Source: Wohlfahrtiimonas larvae
GTDB lineage: Bacteria; Pseudomonadota; Gammaproteobacteria; Cardiobacteriales; Wohlfahrtiimonadaceae
DNA length: 64,000 bases
Direction of reading: 5' to 3'
NCBI RefSeq assembly: GCF_039543665.1
Contig: NZ_BAABKE010000001.1
Span: forward strand, 372,001-436,000
Shown here: piece by piece, positions 35,867-44,323 of the stretch
Layout: every line of letters starts with the position of its first letter
How positions within the stretch are numbered: the stretch's first letter is position 1
The notes under the pieces: generated by a model
What the model saw: the letters and a program-made list of their open reading frames with translations, nothing else
Told to the model about the DNA's origin: nothing
Database searches by the model: none
Made by a program: the position numbers and the translations under genes

Positions 35867-36824
35867 TACGTTTATCTTTCCACTCTTCAATTAATACAGT
35901 AATAAGGTCTTGGCCGACAGGAATACCTGTTGAATTTTCTATTTGGCGAATTCCTGTTGGGCTTGTCACATTAATTTCTGTTAAATATTCACCGATTACA
36001 TCTAAGCCAACAAAATATAGCCCTCGTTTTTTCAATTCTGGTGCAACTTTGGCGCAGATTTCAAAATCATGTTCAGATAATGGTTCGACAATTGCAGTAC
36101 CACCAACGGCTAAATTAGCACGGGTTTCGCCTTCCGCAGGAATGCGTGTCATAGAATAGGGAACAGGTTCACCATTGATTAATAAAATGCGCTTATCACC
36201 TTTTGTAATTTCAGGAATATAGCGCTGAATCATCACAGGTGTTTTTTGATGTTCCGTTAATGTTTCCATGATTACATTAAGATTAGGATCTGTTTCTTGG
36301 ATTCTAAAGATCGCACTACCACCCATACCATCTAATGGTTTGATGATAGTATCGTGATGTTTTGCTATAAAATTTTTCAAATGTTGATATTGGCTCGTGA
36401 TCAGCATTGGTGGGCATAATTCAGGGAACCAAGTTGTATAAAGTTTTTCATTACAATCACGCAATGATTTTGGGTTATTGCAAACTAAGGCACCTTGTTT
36501 TTCTGCCAATTCTAGAAGATATGTCACATAAATATAGTGCATATCAAATGGAGGATCTTTACGCTGTAGGAGGATATCATTTTCAGAGAATGTGATAACT
36601 TCTGCTTCTTTTAGTTGATACCATTCTTCTTGTGAGAGATCGATGTGAACGGCTTGTACTGTTGCTTTCGCTAAAGTTTCATCCACAAAAATAGCAGAAG
36701 GCTCAACATAATAGCATTCATCCGCAAGGTCTTGAGCAGCCATCATCATGGATAGCGTGCTGTCTTTATGGATATTCAGGCTATGAAGTGGGTCCATGAT
36801 GAAGAATATGCGAGGAAGTTTCAT
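35856..36824 (-). CDS. gshB: Glutathione synthetase
   Basis: A 322-residue ATP-grasp enzyme that joins glycine to gamma-glutamylcysteine. Motifs are MDPLHSLNIHKDSTLSMM near the N-terminus, IIKPLDGMGGSAIFR, and NVTSPTGIRQIE at the C-terminus. An AGGAAAC ribosome site precedes the ATG. It sits between rsmE and yqgE, the usual order. gshA is not in the window. Confidence 0.98.
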   Translation of the reverse strand: MKLPRIFFIMDPLHSLNIHKDSTLSMMMAAQDLADECYYVEPSAIFVDETLAKATVQAVHIDLSQEEWYQLKEAEVITFSENDILLQRKDPPFDMHYIYVTYLLELAEKQGALVCNNPKSLRDCNEKLYTTWFPELCPPMLITSQYQHLKNFIAKHHDTIIKPLDGMGGSAIFRIQETDPNLNVIMETLTEHQKTPVMIQRYIPEITKGDKRILLINGEPVPYSMTRIPAEGETRANLAVGGTAIVEPLSEHDFEICAKVAPELKKRGLYFVGLDVIGEYLTEINVTSPTGIRQIENSTGIPVGQDLITVLIEEWKDKRNGS

Positions 36825-36901
36825 GACAGTTTCCTAAAATTGGTAGTATTAAAATCTATGATGACACTAACAATGGTGACTGTACAGATGAAAAACAAGG
36901 G

Positions 36902-37642
36902 TTATGCCCAATCTCCCAATCGAGAATGTAAACTGCTTAATACGGATAATGCTGCTGTTTCTGTACGTAAAATTCTTTTTCCTAATGAAACAGGATGGCA
37001 ATTTGGATGATTAGAGAATAGTGATAACTCAGTATCGCTGAAACCACCTTCAGGACCGATGATGATGCCAAAATCAGTTTGTTCCATGGATTGATCATTG
37101 AGCCATTGTCCCAAAGATTTTTCTGCGATGGGTGATAAAATTAGATAAGGGCGATCGTCTAATATTTCTTGGATATTTTTTAAGGAAACGAAATCTGTCA
37201 ATGTTGGCACAATATTCAATCCACATTGTTCACAAGCGCTTTCTAAAATACCTTGCCAATGAGATAGCTTTTTATCTTGTTTATCACCTGTACTTAGTTT
37301 AAAGCTGCTGTGTTCGCTTGTGAATGGTGTGAGTTTAGATATCCCTAATTCTGTTGCTTTTTGGAATACAAAGTCCATTTTATCAAATTTAGCAAAGCTT
37401 TGAATCAAGTGAATATTTAATCTAGAAGTGCGATTGTCTTCATTAAATTTGATCAGTTTAGCTAACAAAGAACGCTTATTGATGTCTGTAATCTTTGCAT
37501 GATATTCTCCGCCTTTACCGTTGAATAAAGTTAATGTTTCCCCTTCTTTTTTACGCATCACACGCACAATGTGATTGAATTGAGAATCTGTTAATTCAAT
37601 AGTGGCATCGAGTGCCAATGGCAAAGCAATATAAATACGCAT
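36902..37642 (-). CDS. rsmE: 16S rRNA m3U1498 methyltransferase RsmE
   Basis: A 246-residue SPOUT methyltransferase that methylates U1498 of 16S rRNA. The SAM-binding knot is seen in IIGPEGGFSDTELSLF and VSLGKRILRTETAALSVLS. The N-terminal PUA-like region has HIVRVMRKKEGE. It begins 3 bases after the acyltransferase gene ends and leads into gshB. Confidence 0.97.
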   Translation of the reverse strand: MRIYIALPLALDATIELTDSQFNHIVRVMRKKEGETLTLFNGKGGEYHAKITDINKRSLLAKLIKFNEDNRTSRLNIHLIQSFAKFDKMDFVFQKATELGISKLTPFTSEHSSFKLSTGDKQDKKLSHWQGILESACEQCGLNIVPTLTDFVSLKNIQEILDDRPYLILSPIAEKSLGQWLNDQSMEQTDFGIIIGPEGGFSDTELSLFSNHPNCHPVSLGKRILRTETAALSVLSSLHSRLGDWA

Positions 37643-37645
37643 AGA

Positions 37646-38554
37646 TTAATGATATCGGTTTGACTCGCCTTCTGGCGCGGTTTTAAAACGTTTATATGTC
37701 CATAGATATTGTTCAGGAGATTTTCTGATCTCTGTTTCTATGGCTAGATTTAATGCAGTGATAGATTCTAAAGTATCGTCACTTTGTAATTGATCATCAA
37801 TTTTAATGAGTTCAATGGTGAATGTACCAGTAGTAAGATTACGTTTAGAAGCGACAATATAGGCAGGGATTTTGAAGCGATTAGCAAGTTTAGAAACCAA
37901 TGTCATTGTGCTTGCTTCTAACCCAAAAAAAGGTGCGAACATACCATCTTTAGCACCAGGATCTTGATCGGGTAAAATACCAACACTACGACCATTTTTC
38001 ATGGCTTTCATCATGTCACGAATACCTTGAGCAGTGGTCGAAACTAATGTTGCGCCGTTTTTGCCTCGACCTGAAATAATTAATGGATCTATATATAAAC
38101 GGCTCGGACGATATAGAGTTGCTAAGGGGTACAGAGATGATGCATATAATCCACTTAACTCCCATGAGCCAAAATGTGGTGTGATGAAGATCATCTGACT
38201 AAATTTTTTTTGATCTTCTATAAATTCAGGAGGTAGTGTGATATTTGTGACAGATTGTAATATTTTTTCATAAGAATTGAGCCACATAAAGCTTAGTTCA
38301 AACATGGTTGCTGCATTGTGGCGCAATGTTTGATGAAGTAACTTTTGTTGTTCAGATGCGGAGAGTTCAGGAAATGCCAAAGCAATATTTTGCTTGGCTA
38401 TTTCTTTAGTTTGATTGGGCAATATAATTAATAATGATGCAATTATATTGGCAAATCGATACAGTGTTTTCAACGAAAAACACGCAAAAAGCTTTAATAA
38501 AGCAGTAATAGCTTTGGCACGAATTCGGCGACGTAGTGGTATCGATTTATCCAT
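37646..38554 (-). CDS. Lipid A acyltransferase, LpxL/LpxM family (second copy)
   Basis: A 302-residue LpxL/LpxM-family acyltransferase. The catalytic HX4E motif is HFGSWE (about residue 126). The downstream TLYRPSRLYIDP, LPDQDPGAKDGMFAPFFG and C-terminal PEQYLWTYKRFKTAPEGE are family signatures. A hydrophobic N-terminal segment (about 15-45) anchors it in the inner membrane. It is a paralogue of the gene at 23743-24651 with low identity by eye. A role as the second secondary acyltransferase of lipid A is likely. It starts 2 bases after mlaA ends. Confidence 0.92.
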   Translation of the reverse strand: MDKSIPLRRRIRAKAITALLKLFACFSLKTLYRFANIIASLLIILPNQTKEIAKQNIALAFPELSASEQQKLLHQTLRHNAATMFELSFMWLNSYEKILQSVTNITLPPEFIEDQKKFSQMIFITPHFGSWELSGLYASSLYPLATLYRPSRLYIDPLIISGRGKNGATLVSTTAQGIRDMMKAMKNGRSVGILPDQDPGAKDGMFAPFFGLEASTMTLVSKLANRFKIPAYIVASKRNLTTGTFTIELIKIDDQLQSDDTLESITALNLAIETEIRKSPEQYLWTYKRFKTAPEGESNRYH

Positions 38555-38556
38555 AA

Positions 38557-39309
38557 TTATTCATTAGCGTTTTGTCGAGCGATATCTGCAATTGAAAACT
38601 CATCATCTTCATCATGATAAGACTGATCAGGGATATCGATACCAGATTGTCTTAATTGATTATTACGATGCTGTAATATAGATTCGCGTTGGAAAACATA
38701 ATTGTCTAGAGAGATTTTTTTCGATAACTTATCAGCTTCTAGTAAATCTGCTCGAGTATTAATTGTATCAACTGTGGCAACGATTACTTCACCTCTAACA
38801 TTCATTGCATAAACACGAGGATCAGTAACAAATACATCCACACCGAGACCAACTTGGTCACGAAATGTGCGCGGAGGTAAGAGTGGCAATAGGAAATAGC
38901 TAGATTCTTCCCAACCATAATAAGCTAATGTCATGCCAAAATCTGAAGCTTTGTATTCTGGTAATTTAAATGCTGTTGTTAAATCAATTAATCCACCTAA
39001 CCCAAAAGTACTATTAAATACAAAACGATGTGTAGATTCTAAGAATGCAGTAATTCGACCTTGTAATAAGTTATTTGCCATATTACGCGGTTCAGTCAAA
39101 TTGCTGACAGCATTACCTAACCCTTCATGAACAATATCAGGGGTAATTGCACGATAACCTGTAGAAAGAGGTTTGAGTAAAACCTCATCTAAAGTTGTAT
39201 TGAAGGCATAAACTTTACGGTTATAACTTTCATAGGGGTCAGCAGGGTTTGTACCTGCACAACCTGCCAACAAAAGTACGCCAAGAAGGAGAGAGGAAAA
39301 TTTAGTCAT
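38557..39309 (-). CDS. mlaA: Intermembrane phospholipid transport lipoprotein MlaA (VacJ)
   Basis: A 250-residue outer-membrane lipoprotein that removes phospholipids from the outer leaflet in the Mla pathway. The lipobox LLAGC gives lipidated Cys17, then DPYESYNRKVYAFN, the VacJ signature, and RNMANNLLQGR. The C-terminal about 40 residues are acidic and probably flexible. mlaBCDEF are not in the window. It sits next to a YadG/YadH-type ABC exporter and an LpxL-type enzyme, an envelope cluster. Confidence 0.94.
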   Translation of the reverse strand: MTKFSSLLLGVLLLAGCAGTNPADPYESYNRKVYAFNTTLDEVLLKPLSTGYRAITPDIVHEGLGNAVSNLTEPRNMANNLLQGRITAFLESTHRFVFNSTFGLGGLIDLTTAFKLPEYKASDFGMTLAYYGWEESSYFLLPLLPPRTFRDQVGLGVDVFVTDPRVYAMNVRGEVIVATVDTINTRADLLEADKLSKKISLDNYVFQRESILQHRNNQLRQSGIDIPDQSYHDEDDEFSIADIARQNANE

Positions 39310-39346
39310 GGTGGTGAACTCTAAAATAGTAATTATAAAAACTGAA

Positions 39347-40123
39347 CTAGTATTTTAGCCCAATGCCTTTATTCATTAAATATGTTGCGATGAAACACAA
39401 TGTTGCAAATAAGATGCATAAGATTGTTAACGTCCATCCAATACTGATATCAGAGATACCTAACATACTATAACGGAATCCATTCACCATGTATAATATA
39501 GGATTAAAATAGGATAGCTTTTCCCAAAAGCCTGGCAAAAGGCTCACAGAGTAAAAAATACCTCCTAAATATGTTAATGGTGTGAGGACAAAGGTTGGGA
39601 TAATAGAGATGTCATCAAACGATTTAGCAAAAATAGCATTGATGAATCCAGCTAGCGCAAAAACTGCTGAAGTGAGTAAGAAGATAATTATTGTTAATGG
39701 GAAGTTATGAATAGAGATAGGTGTGAAAAACAGTGTCACGATGGTGACAATGACTCCGACAAAAAATCCTCGTGCAATACCGCCCGTGATATACCCCGCT
39801 ATAATGAGTAAATTGGACATAGGAGAAACTTGTAGTTCTTCTACATAATGTTGAAATTTGGCACCAAAAAAAGATGACACAACATTAGAATAACTATTAT
39901 TAATGACTGTTAACATAATTAAACCAGGTGCAATGTATTCTGAGTAGCTAAAACCACCCATATCTCCAATGCGTGATCCAATAATTTGTCCAAAAATAAT
40001 AAAATATAATGCTGTCGTGATTGCTGGTGGCAATAATGTTTGTGGCCAAATACGAATAAATCTCAAAATTTCTTTGACCAAAATCGTCTGGAAGGCGATC
40101 CAGTTAACATTTTGATGATTCAC
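39347..40123 (-). CDS. ABC-2 type exporter permease (YadH-like)
   Basis: A 258-residue ABC-2 family membrane protein with about six hydrophobic segments and the motif YLGGIFYSVSLLPGFWEKLSYFNPILYMVNGFRY, split here as LGGIFYSVSLLPGFW and YMVNGFRYSMLG, typical of YadH. It shares one base with the ATPase gene upstream, so the pair forms one exporter. The substrate of YadGH-type systems is unknown. Confidence 0.92.
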   Translation of the reverse strand: MNHQNVNWIAFQTILVKEILRFIRIWPQTLLPPAITTALYFIIFGQIIGSRIGDMGGFSYSEYIAPGLIMLTVINNSYSNVVSSFFGAKFQHYVEELQVSPMSNLLIIAGYITGGIARGFFVGVIVTIVTLFFTPISIHNFPLTIIIFLLTSAVFALAGFINAIFAKSFDDISIIPTFVLTPLTYLGGIFYSVSLLPGFWEKLSYFNPILYMVNGFRYSMLGISDISIGWTLTILCILFATLCFIATYLMNKGIGLKY

Positions 40124-41061
40124 TATTCTACTTCCTTATTGCTAGTTAACTTGATGAATAACTCTTCTAAGCGATTGGCTTTATTACGAAGCGTGTCTAC
40201 ATTAATGCTGTGATCTTTGAGAATATCAAATACACTTGTCACTGAGTGGGGTTTTTGAATTTCTACTTCTAATGTCATAGGGTTAATAGCAGTAAAAGTC
40301 AGTCCTTCAATACTATTGGGTATTGTGCTTAATGGTTCACTTAGGCTGAGGACAAAAGATTCAGATTGTAGCTGCCTCAATAATGCATCCATAGAACAAT
40401 GTTGAACAATTTCACCATGGTTAATGATGGCAATATTTTTACAAAGTAACTCAGCTTCTTCTAGGTAATGGGTTGTGAGAATAATCGTTGTACCTGTGGC
40501 ATTAATTTTCTGTAATAAATCCCAAGTTTGACGTCTAATTTCAATATCAACGCCAGCGGTAGGTTCATCTAATATTAATAGGTTGGGTTCGTGCATCAAA
40601 GCACGCGCAATTAATAATCGACGCTTCATGCCACCTGATAAATTACGAGCCATAACTCGGGCTTTATCCGTTAAATGCAGTAAATCCAAATATTTTTTGG
40701 CACGTTCTTTAGCAATTTTACGAGGCACACCAAAATACCCTGCTTGGTTAATGAGAATCTCTTCACATAACTCAAACTGATTAAAGTTAAAATCTTGTGG
40801 TACTAAGCCTACCATGGACTTTGCATTACGCATATCAGATATGTGATCATGCCCAAATATTTCTATATGGCCACGTGTTGCATCTAATAGGCCTGTAATG
40901 ATGCTAATCGTTGTAGATTTACCTGCACCATTAGGTCCAAGCAAAGCAAAAAAATCACCTTGCTCAACAGTTAAGTTAATACCTTTTAATGCTTCTTTGC
41001 CATTATGATAAGTTTTAGCGAGATCAGTAATGGCAAGAGCAGGGGTTTTAGTCTCTATCAT
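40123..41061 (-). CDS. ABC exporter ATP-binding protein (YadG-like)
   Basis: A 312-residue ABC ATPase with Walker A GPNGAGKST, signature LSGGMKRRLLIARAL, Walker B LLILDEPTAGVD and HYLEEAE, as in YadG/DrrA exporters. The frame is open to 41166, but those 35 upstream codons lie inside rluB. The ATG at 41061 gives the normal N-terminus and overlaps the rluB end by 14 bases. It works with the permease downstream. Confidence 0.92.
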   Translation of the reverse strand: MIETKTPALAITDLAKTYHNGKEALKGINLTVEQGDFFALLGPNGAGKSTTISIITGLLDATRGHIEIFGHDHISDMRNAKSMVGLVPQDFNFNQFELCEEILINQAGYFGVPRKIAKERAKKYLDLLHLTDKARVMARNLSGGMKRRLLIARALMHEPNLLILDEPTAGVDIEIRRQTWDLLQKINATGTTIILTTHYLEEAELLCKNIAIINHGEIVQHCSMDALLRQLQSESFVLSLSEPLSTIPNSIEGLTFTAINPMTLEVEIQKPHSVTSVFDILKDHSINVDTLRNKANRLEELFIKLTSNKEVE

Positions 41062-42043
41062 ATCTACGGTTGTTTGGTTTAGAGGATCTAGTCGGGCGTT
41101 CAGAAGATGTACGATTCGGGCGCTCTGATGATCTAGATGAGGTTTTACGAGCATTAGAAGAGCCAAATTCTGCTTTCATTTTTCTTGAAGAGTCGACAGA
41201 GGATGTTTTAGGCTTTTCTGTCACTGAATGATTTGAAAAACGTTTGGAAGGTTTTGCTTTATATGCGGCCTTTCGATTTTCGGGGGGCGCATAGAAATTT
41301 TCAATACGAAATGGCATTCCTGCATCTTCTAAAATGGCTTTTGTTGCATCAATATCAAGGTCAATGGAATGCCCTTGGCGTAATGATTTTGGCATAGTGT
41401 AGCTACCATAACGAATACGCATTAAACGTGAAACTGTCAAACCTTGAGATTCCCATAAACGGCGAACTTCACGATTTTTTCCACCTTTTAGAATAACATG
41501 ATACCAGATGTTAGCACCTTCTCCACCAGAGTAGAGAATTTCATCAAATTTTGAGATGCCATCCTCAAACTCAACACCCGTTTTCATAGCTGTTACCATT
41601 TCTTCTGTTAATGTACCTAAAACACGCACAGCATATTCACGTTCAACTTCGCTAGAAGGGTGCATCATTTTATTGGCAAATTCACCATCGTTAGTCAGCA
41701 ATAGCAAACCTTGGGTATTGATATCTAAACGGCCAATAGAGATCCAACGACCATTTTTAATGGGCGGCAAACTATCAAAAATAGTTTTTCTACCTTCCGG
41801 ATCATTGCGAGTGGTAACTTCACCAATAGGTTTGTGGTATGCGATGATTCTACGGACTAAAGGAGAATCATCCAATTTGATGGGTTTACCATCAACTAAA
41901 ATTTTCTCTGAGCCATCCACCGTTGTACCTAAGATGGCAACTTTTCCATTAACCGAAACTCTACCTTCGCGTATCCAATCTTCCATGGCGCGACGAGAGC
42001 CTAAGCCCAAATTAGCCAATACTTTTTGTAAACGTTCGCTCAT
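41048..42043 (-). CDS. rluB: 23S rRNA pseudouridine synthase RluB
   Basis: A 331-residue RsuA/RluB-family pseudouridine synthase (U2605 of 23S rRNA for RluB). The N-terminal S4 domain is LQKVLANLGLGSRRAMEDWI. The catalytic Asp is in GRLDINTQGLLLLTNDGE. The last about 70 residues are a basic Ser/Arg/Lys-rich tail with near-repeats SSERPNRT and SSERPTRS, like the disordered tails of other RluB proteins. RluB versus RsuA/RluE is judged from length and tail. Confidence 0.92.
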   Translation of the reverse strand: MSERLQKVLANLGLGSRRAMEDWIREGRVSVNGKVAILGTTVDGSEKILVDGKPIKLDDSPLVRRIIAYHKPIGEVTTRNDPEGRKTIFDSLPPIKNGRWISIGRLDINTQGLLLLTNDGEFANKMMHPSSEVEREYAVRVLGTLTEEMVTAMKTGVEFEDGISKFDEILYSGGEGANIWYHVILKGGKNREVRRLWESQGLTVSRLMRIRYGSYTMPKSLRQGHSIDLDIDATKAILEDAGMPFRIENFYAPPENRKAAYKAKPSKRFSNHSVTEKPKTSSVDSSRKMKAEFGSSNARKTSSRSSERPNRTSSERPTRSSKPNNRRYDRD

Positions 42044-42116
42044 ACATTAATCCAATCAAACTTGATATAAAAAGGGTATCATTCTACTCGAAAATAAGCG
42101 TGAAGCCTATTCTATA

Positions 42117-43499
42117 TTAAGAATTGTCTGAGATTAAGGGTAGTTTGATGGATACAATCAATCCTTCATCTTCAGCATTCTTAAAAGATAGCGTACCGTT
42201 GTGGTAGGTGATAATCGCATGTGTAATCGTTAAGCCCAAGCCATATCCACCATCTCTTTTATTGCGAGCACTATCTACGCGATAAAAGGGCTTTGTTAAG
42301 AAAGGAATATTTTCTTCAGGCACACCGCAACCATGATCTCGTACAGTAATGATTGCTTCGTTTGTCGATTCATCTTTATTTAAACTCACCTCAATTTTAG
42401 TATAAGGCTTGGTATGGAATAAAGCATTACGCACAATATTTTCGACTGCTCGTTCTAGTTTTAAATATTCACCTAAAACAATTAAGTCTTGCTCTACATC
42501 TGCGATGATTTCGACACCTTTATTTTGCTTAGAGAATTCAAATGCAGCATCATCTAAAATGGATTCTAATAAAGAGGTTAAATAGACTTCTTCAATATTT
42601 TGTTCAGAAGTTTGCTGAGCTTGTAATGGGCGAAGATAATTAAGAATTTCATCGATAAGCTCATTTAATCTTAGACCTTCATTTTCGATTCGATCTAATA
42701 ACTCTTTGTAGTCAAATTTATGAAATTGTCGCTCTTTTAAAAGATTGATCGCGAGTTTTTGACGAGCTAAGGGCGAACGCAATTCATGAGCAATATCAGA
42801 AATCATCTCTTGTTGGCTTTTCTGAAGTTTGCTTAAATTTTGTACCATAATATTAAAGGTTTGTGTTAGCTCTTTAATTTCTGGTGTGGAATTTTGGGTT
42901 GATTCAGGAGGGATGGTTTGTAAGTTACCTTTTCCCACTTGTTGAGCGCTTTTAATCAGGGCTTCTATTGGCACTAGGAAGCGTTTTGCCCAAAAGAATG
43001 TAAAAAATAGGATGAGTCCAAAGATAGGAATGCTTCTTAGTAAAAAGCCTTCTGTAGATAAGCTAAAGTAAAGGACTGCATGGCTAGGGCTTTTGACTTC
43101 TATCAAATAAAGATATTGATTTTTATCGGTAAAATAGATCAGCTGATTCTGTTTGATATTACTCATTTCAAACAACTCTGCATGAGCTTTGAGGATGTTT
43201 TGATTGGGTGTGATGGCGCCAAGATAGTATACTGATAAATATTTAGAATATTTTTGTGCAAGGGATTCTATAACAGCTAAAGGATCGCTGATATCATCTT
43301 TATTGCCTGCAATTACAAGATTAGAAAGAATAGGGATGACTTCCGAATGATAAATTTCTTTCCAATCATTGTTATATTCATCAGCAATATAAACATATGC
43401 CAGTTGAACTGACAGCACAATAACGCTGTATGCCAGTACAACTGACAACCATGCCCTAAATAAAAAACTTTTATAAAATTCTTTTAGTTTAAGGCGCAT
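42117..43499 (-). CDS. Two-component sensor histidine kinase, CpxA-like
   Basis: A 460-residue membrane histidine kinase. TM1 is about residues 13-33, a periplasmic sensor region follows to about 155, TM2 is about 157-172, and a HAMP region comes next. The phospho-acceptor His is in DIAHELRSPLARQKLAINLL, then N-box RNALFHTKPYT, G1 DHGCGVP and GGYGLGLTIT. The architecture and the HELRSPLAR motif fit CpxA-type kinases. It begins 5 bases after the response regulator. The signal is unknown and no cpxP-like gene is nearby. Confidence 0.9.
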   Translation of the reverse strand: MRLKLKEFYKSFLFRAWLSVVLAYSVIVLSVQLAYVYIADEYNNDWKEIYHSEVIPILSNLVIAGNKDDISDPLAVIESLAQKYSKYLSVYYLGAITPNQNILKAHAELFEMSNIKQNQLIYFTDKNQYLYLIEVKSPSHAVLYFSLSTEGFLLRSIPIFGLILFFTFFWAKRFLVPIEALIKSAQQVGKGNLQTIPPESTQNSTPEIKELTQTFNIMVQNLSKLQKSQQEMISDIAHELRSPLARQKLAINLLKERQFHKFDYKELLDRIENEGLRLNELIDEILNYLRPLQAQQTSEQNIEEVYLTSLLESILDDAAFEFSKQNKGVEIIADVEQDLIVLGEYLKLERAVENIVRNALFHTKPYTKIEVSLNKDESTNEAIITVRDHGCGVPEENIPFLTKPFYRVDSARNKRDGGYGLGLTITHAIITYHNGTLSFKNAEDEGLIVSIKLPLISDNS

Positions 43500-43504
43500 A
43501 ATGT

Positions 43505-44185
43505 TTATACACTCAATTGATAGCCGCGGCCACGAACACTTTTAATTTCTACATTTTCATCCATAATTTTTTTACGAATATTAGAAATATGAACATCTAA
43601 GCTGCGGTTAAATGGTGGTAATTTCTTATGCATTGCTTGCATAGAGATTGTATCTTTAGGCACGACTGCGCCAGGATTTTCAGCTAAAACAACAAGAATT
43701 TCATATTCAATGCCTGTTAAATCAATAGGTTTTTGATTGATATAAAAAATTCTTTTTTGCTTATCCCAATAGATTTTATCTTTTTCAAAGCTTTCCACAA
43801 CCGGTGCAGTAACCTGATTAGCACGTCTCAAAATTGCTTTAATTCGTGCCAATAATTCACGTGGTTCAGGTGGTTTAGCAATATAATCATCAGCACCTAG
43901 CTCTAAGCCTAAAATACGATCAATGGGTTCAGATTTAGCAGTTAGCATAATAACGGGGAGATTAGGGTGTGTTTGGCGCAATTGTTTTAATGTTTCAATG
44001 CCATCTAATTTAGGCATCATGACATCTAATAAGCAAACATCAAATGTGGATGTTTGTGCAATTGCAACAGCCTCATTTCCATCATGAGCCACAACAATTT
44101 CTAAACCCTCACTCGCAAGGTAAGTGGATAAAAGTTCTGAAAACTCAATGTCATCATCAACAAGTAATAATTTTTTATTATTCAC
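43505..44185 (-). CDS. Two-component response regulator, OmpR/CpxR family
   Basis: A 226-residue OmpR-family regulator. The receiver has DDD at residues 10-12, phospho-acceptor Asp54 (CLLDVMMP), Thr in MLTAKSE and Lys in DYIAKP. The C-terminal winged helix ends SVRGRGYQL. It is paired with the CpxA-like kinase downstream and divergent from rpoN. A CpxR-type role is suggested by the kinase, not proven. Confidence 0.93.
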   Translation of the reverse strand: MNNKKLLLVDDDIEFSELLSTYLASEGLEIVVAHDGNEAVAIAQTSTFDVCLLDVMMPKLDGIETLKQLRQTHPNLPVIMLTAKSEPIDRILGLELGADDYIAKPPEPRELLARIKAILRRANQVTAPVVESFEKDKIYWDKQKRIFYINQKPIDLTGIEYEILVVLAENPGAVVPKDTISMQAMHKKLPPFNRSLDVHISNIRKKIMDENVEIKSVRGRGYQLSV

Positions 44186-44323
44186 ACTGCAATCCTATAA
44201 ATTACAAAAAAGTTAAAGAAAAAATCTGATCATCTGTACTTAACCATGTATAACTATACAATATTATTGTGAATAATTTCACATAAAGTTGCTCTTATTA
44301 ATTCTGTGATACACTGCTGAGAC

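Noticed and set aside
41062..41166. Longer form of the YadG-like ATPase
   Set aside because: The added 35 codons lie inside the rluB tail and do not resemble an ABC ATPase N-terminus.
44286..44315. TG-TACACT promoter for rpoN
   Set aside because: It would start transcription almost at the ATG; too close to claim.
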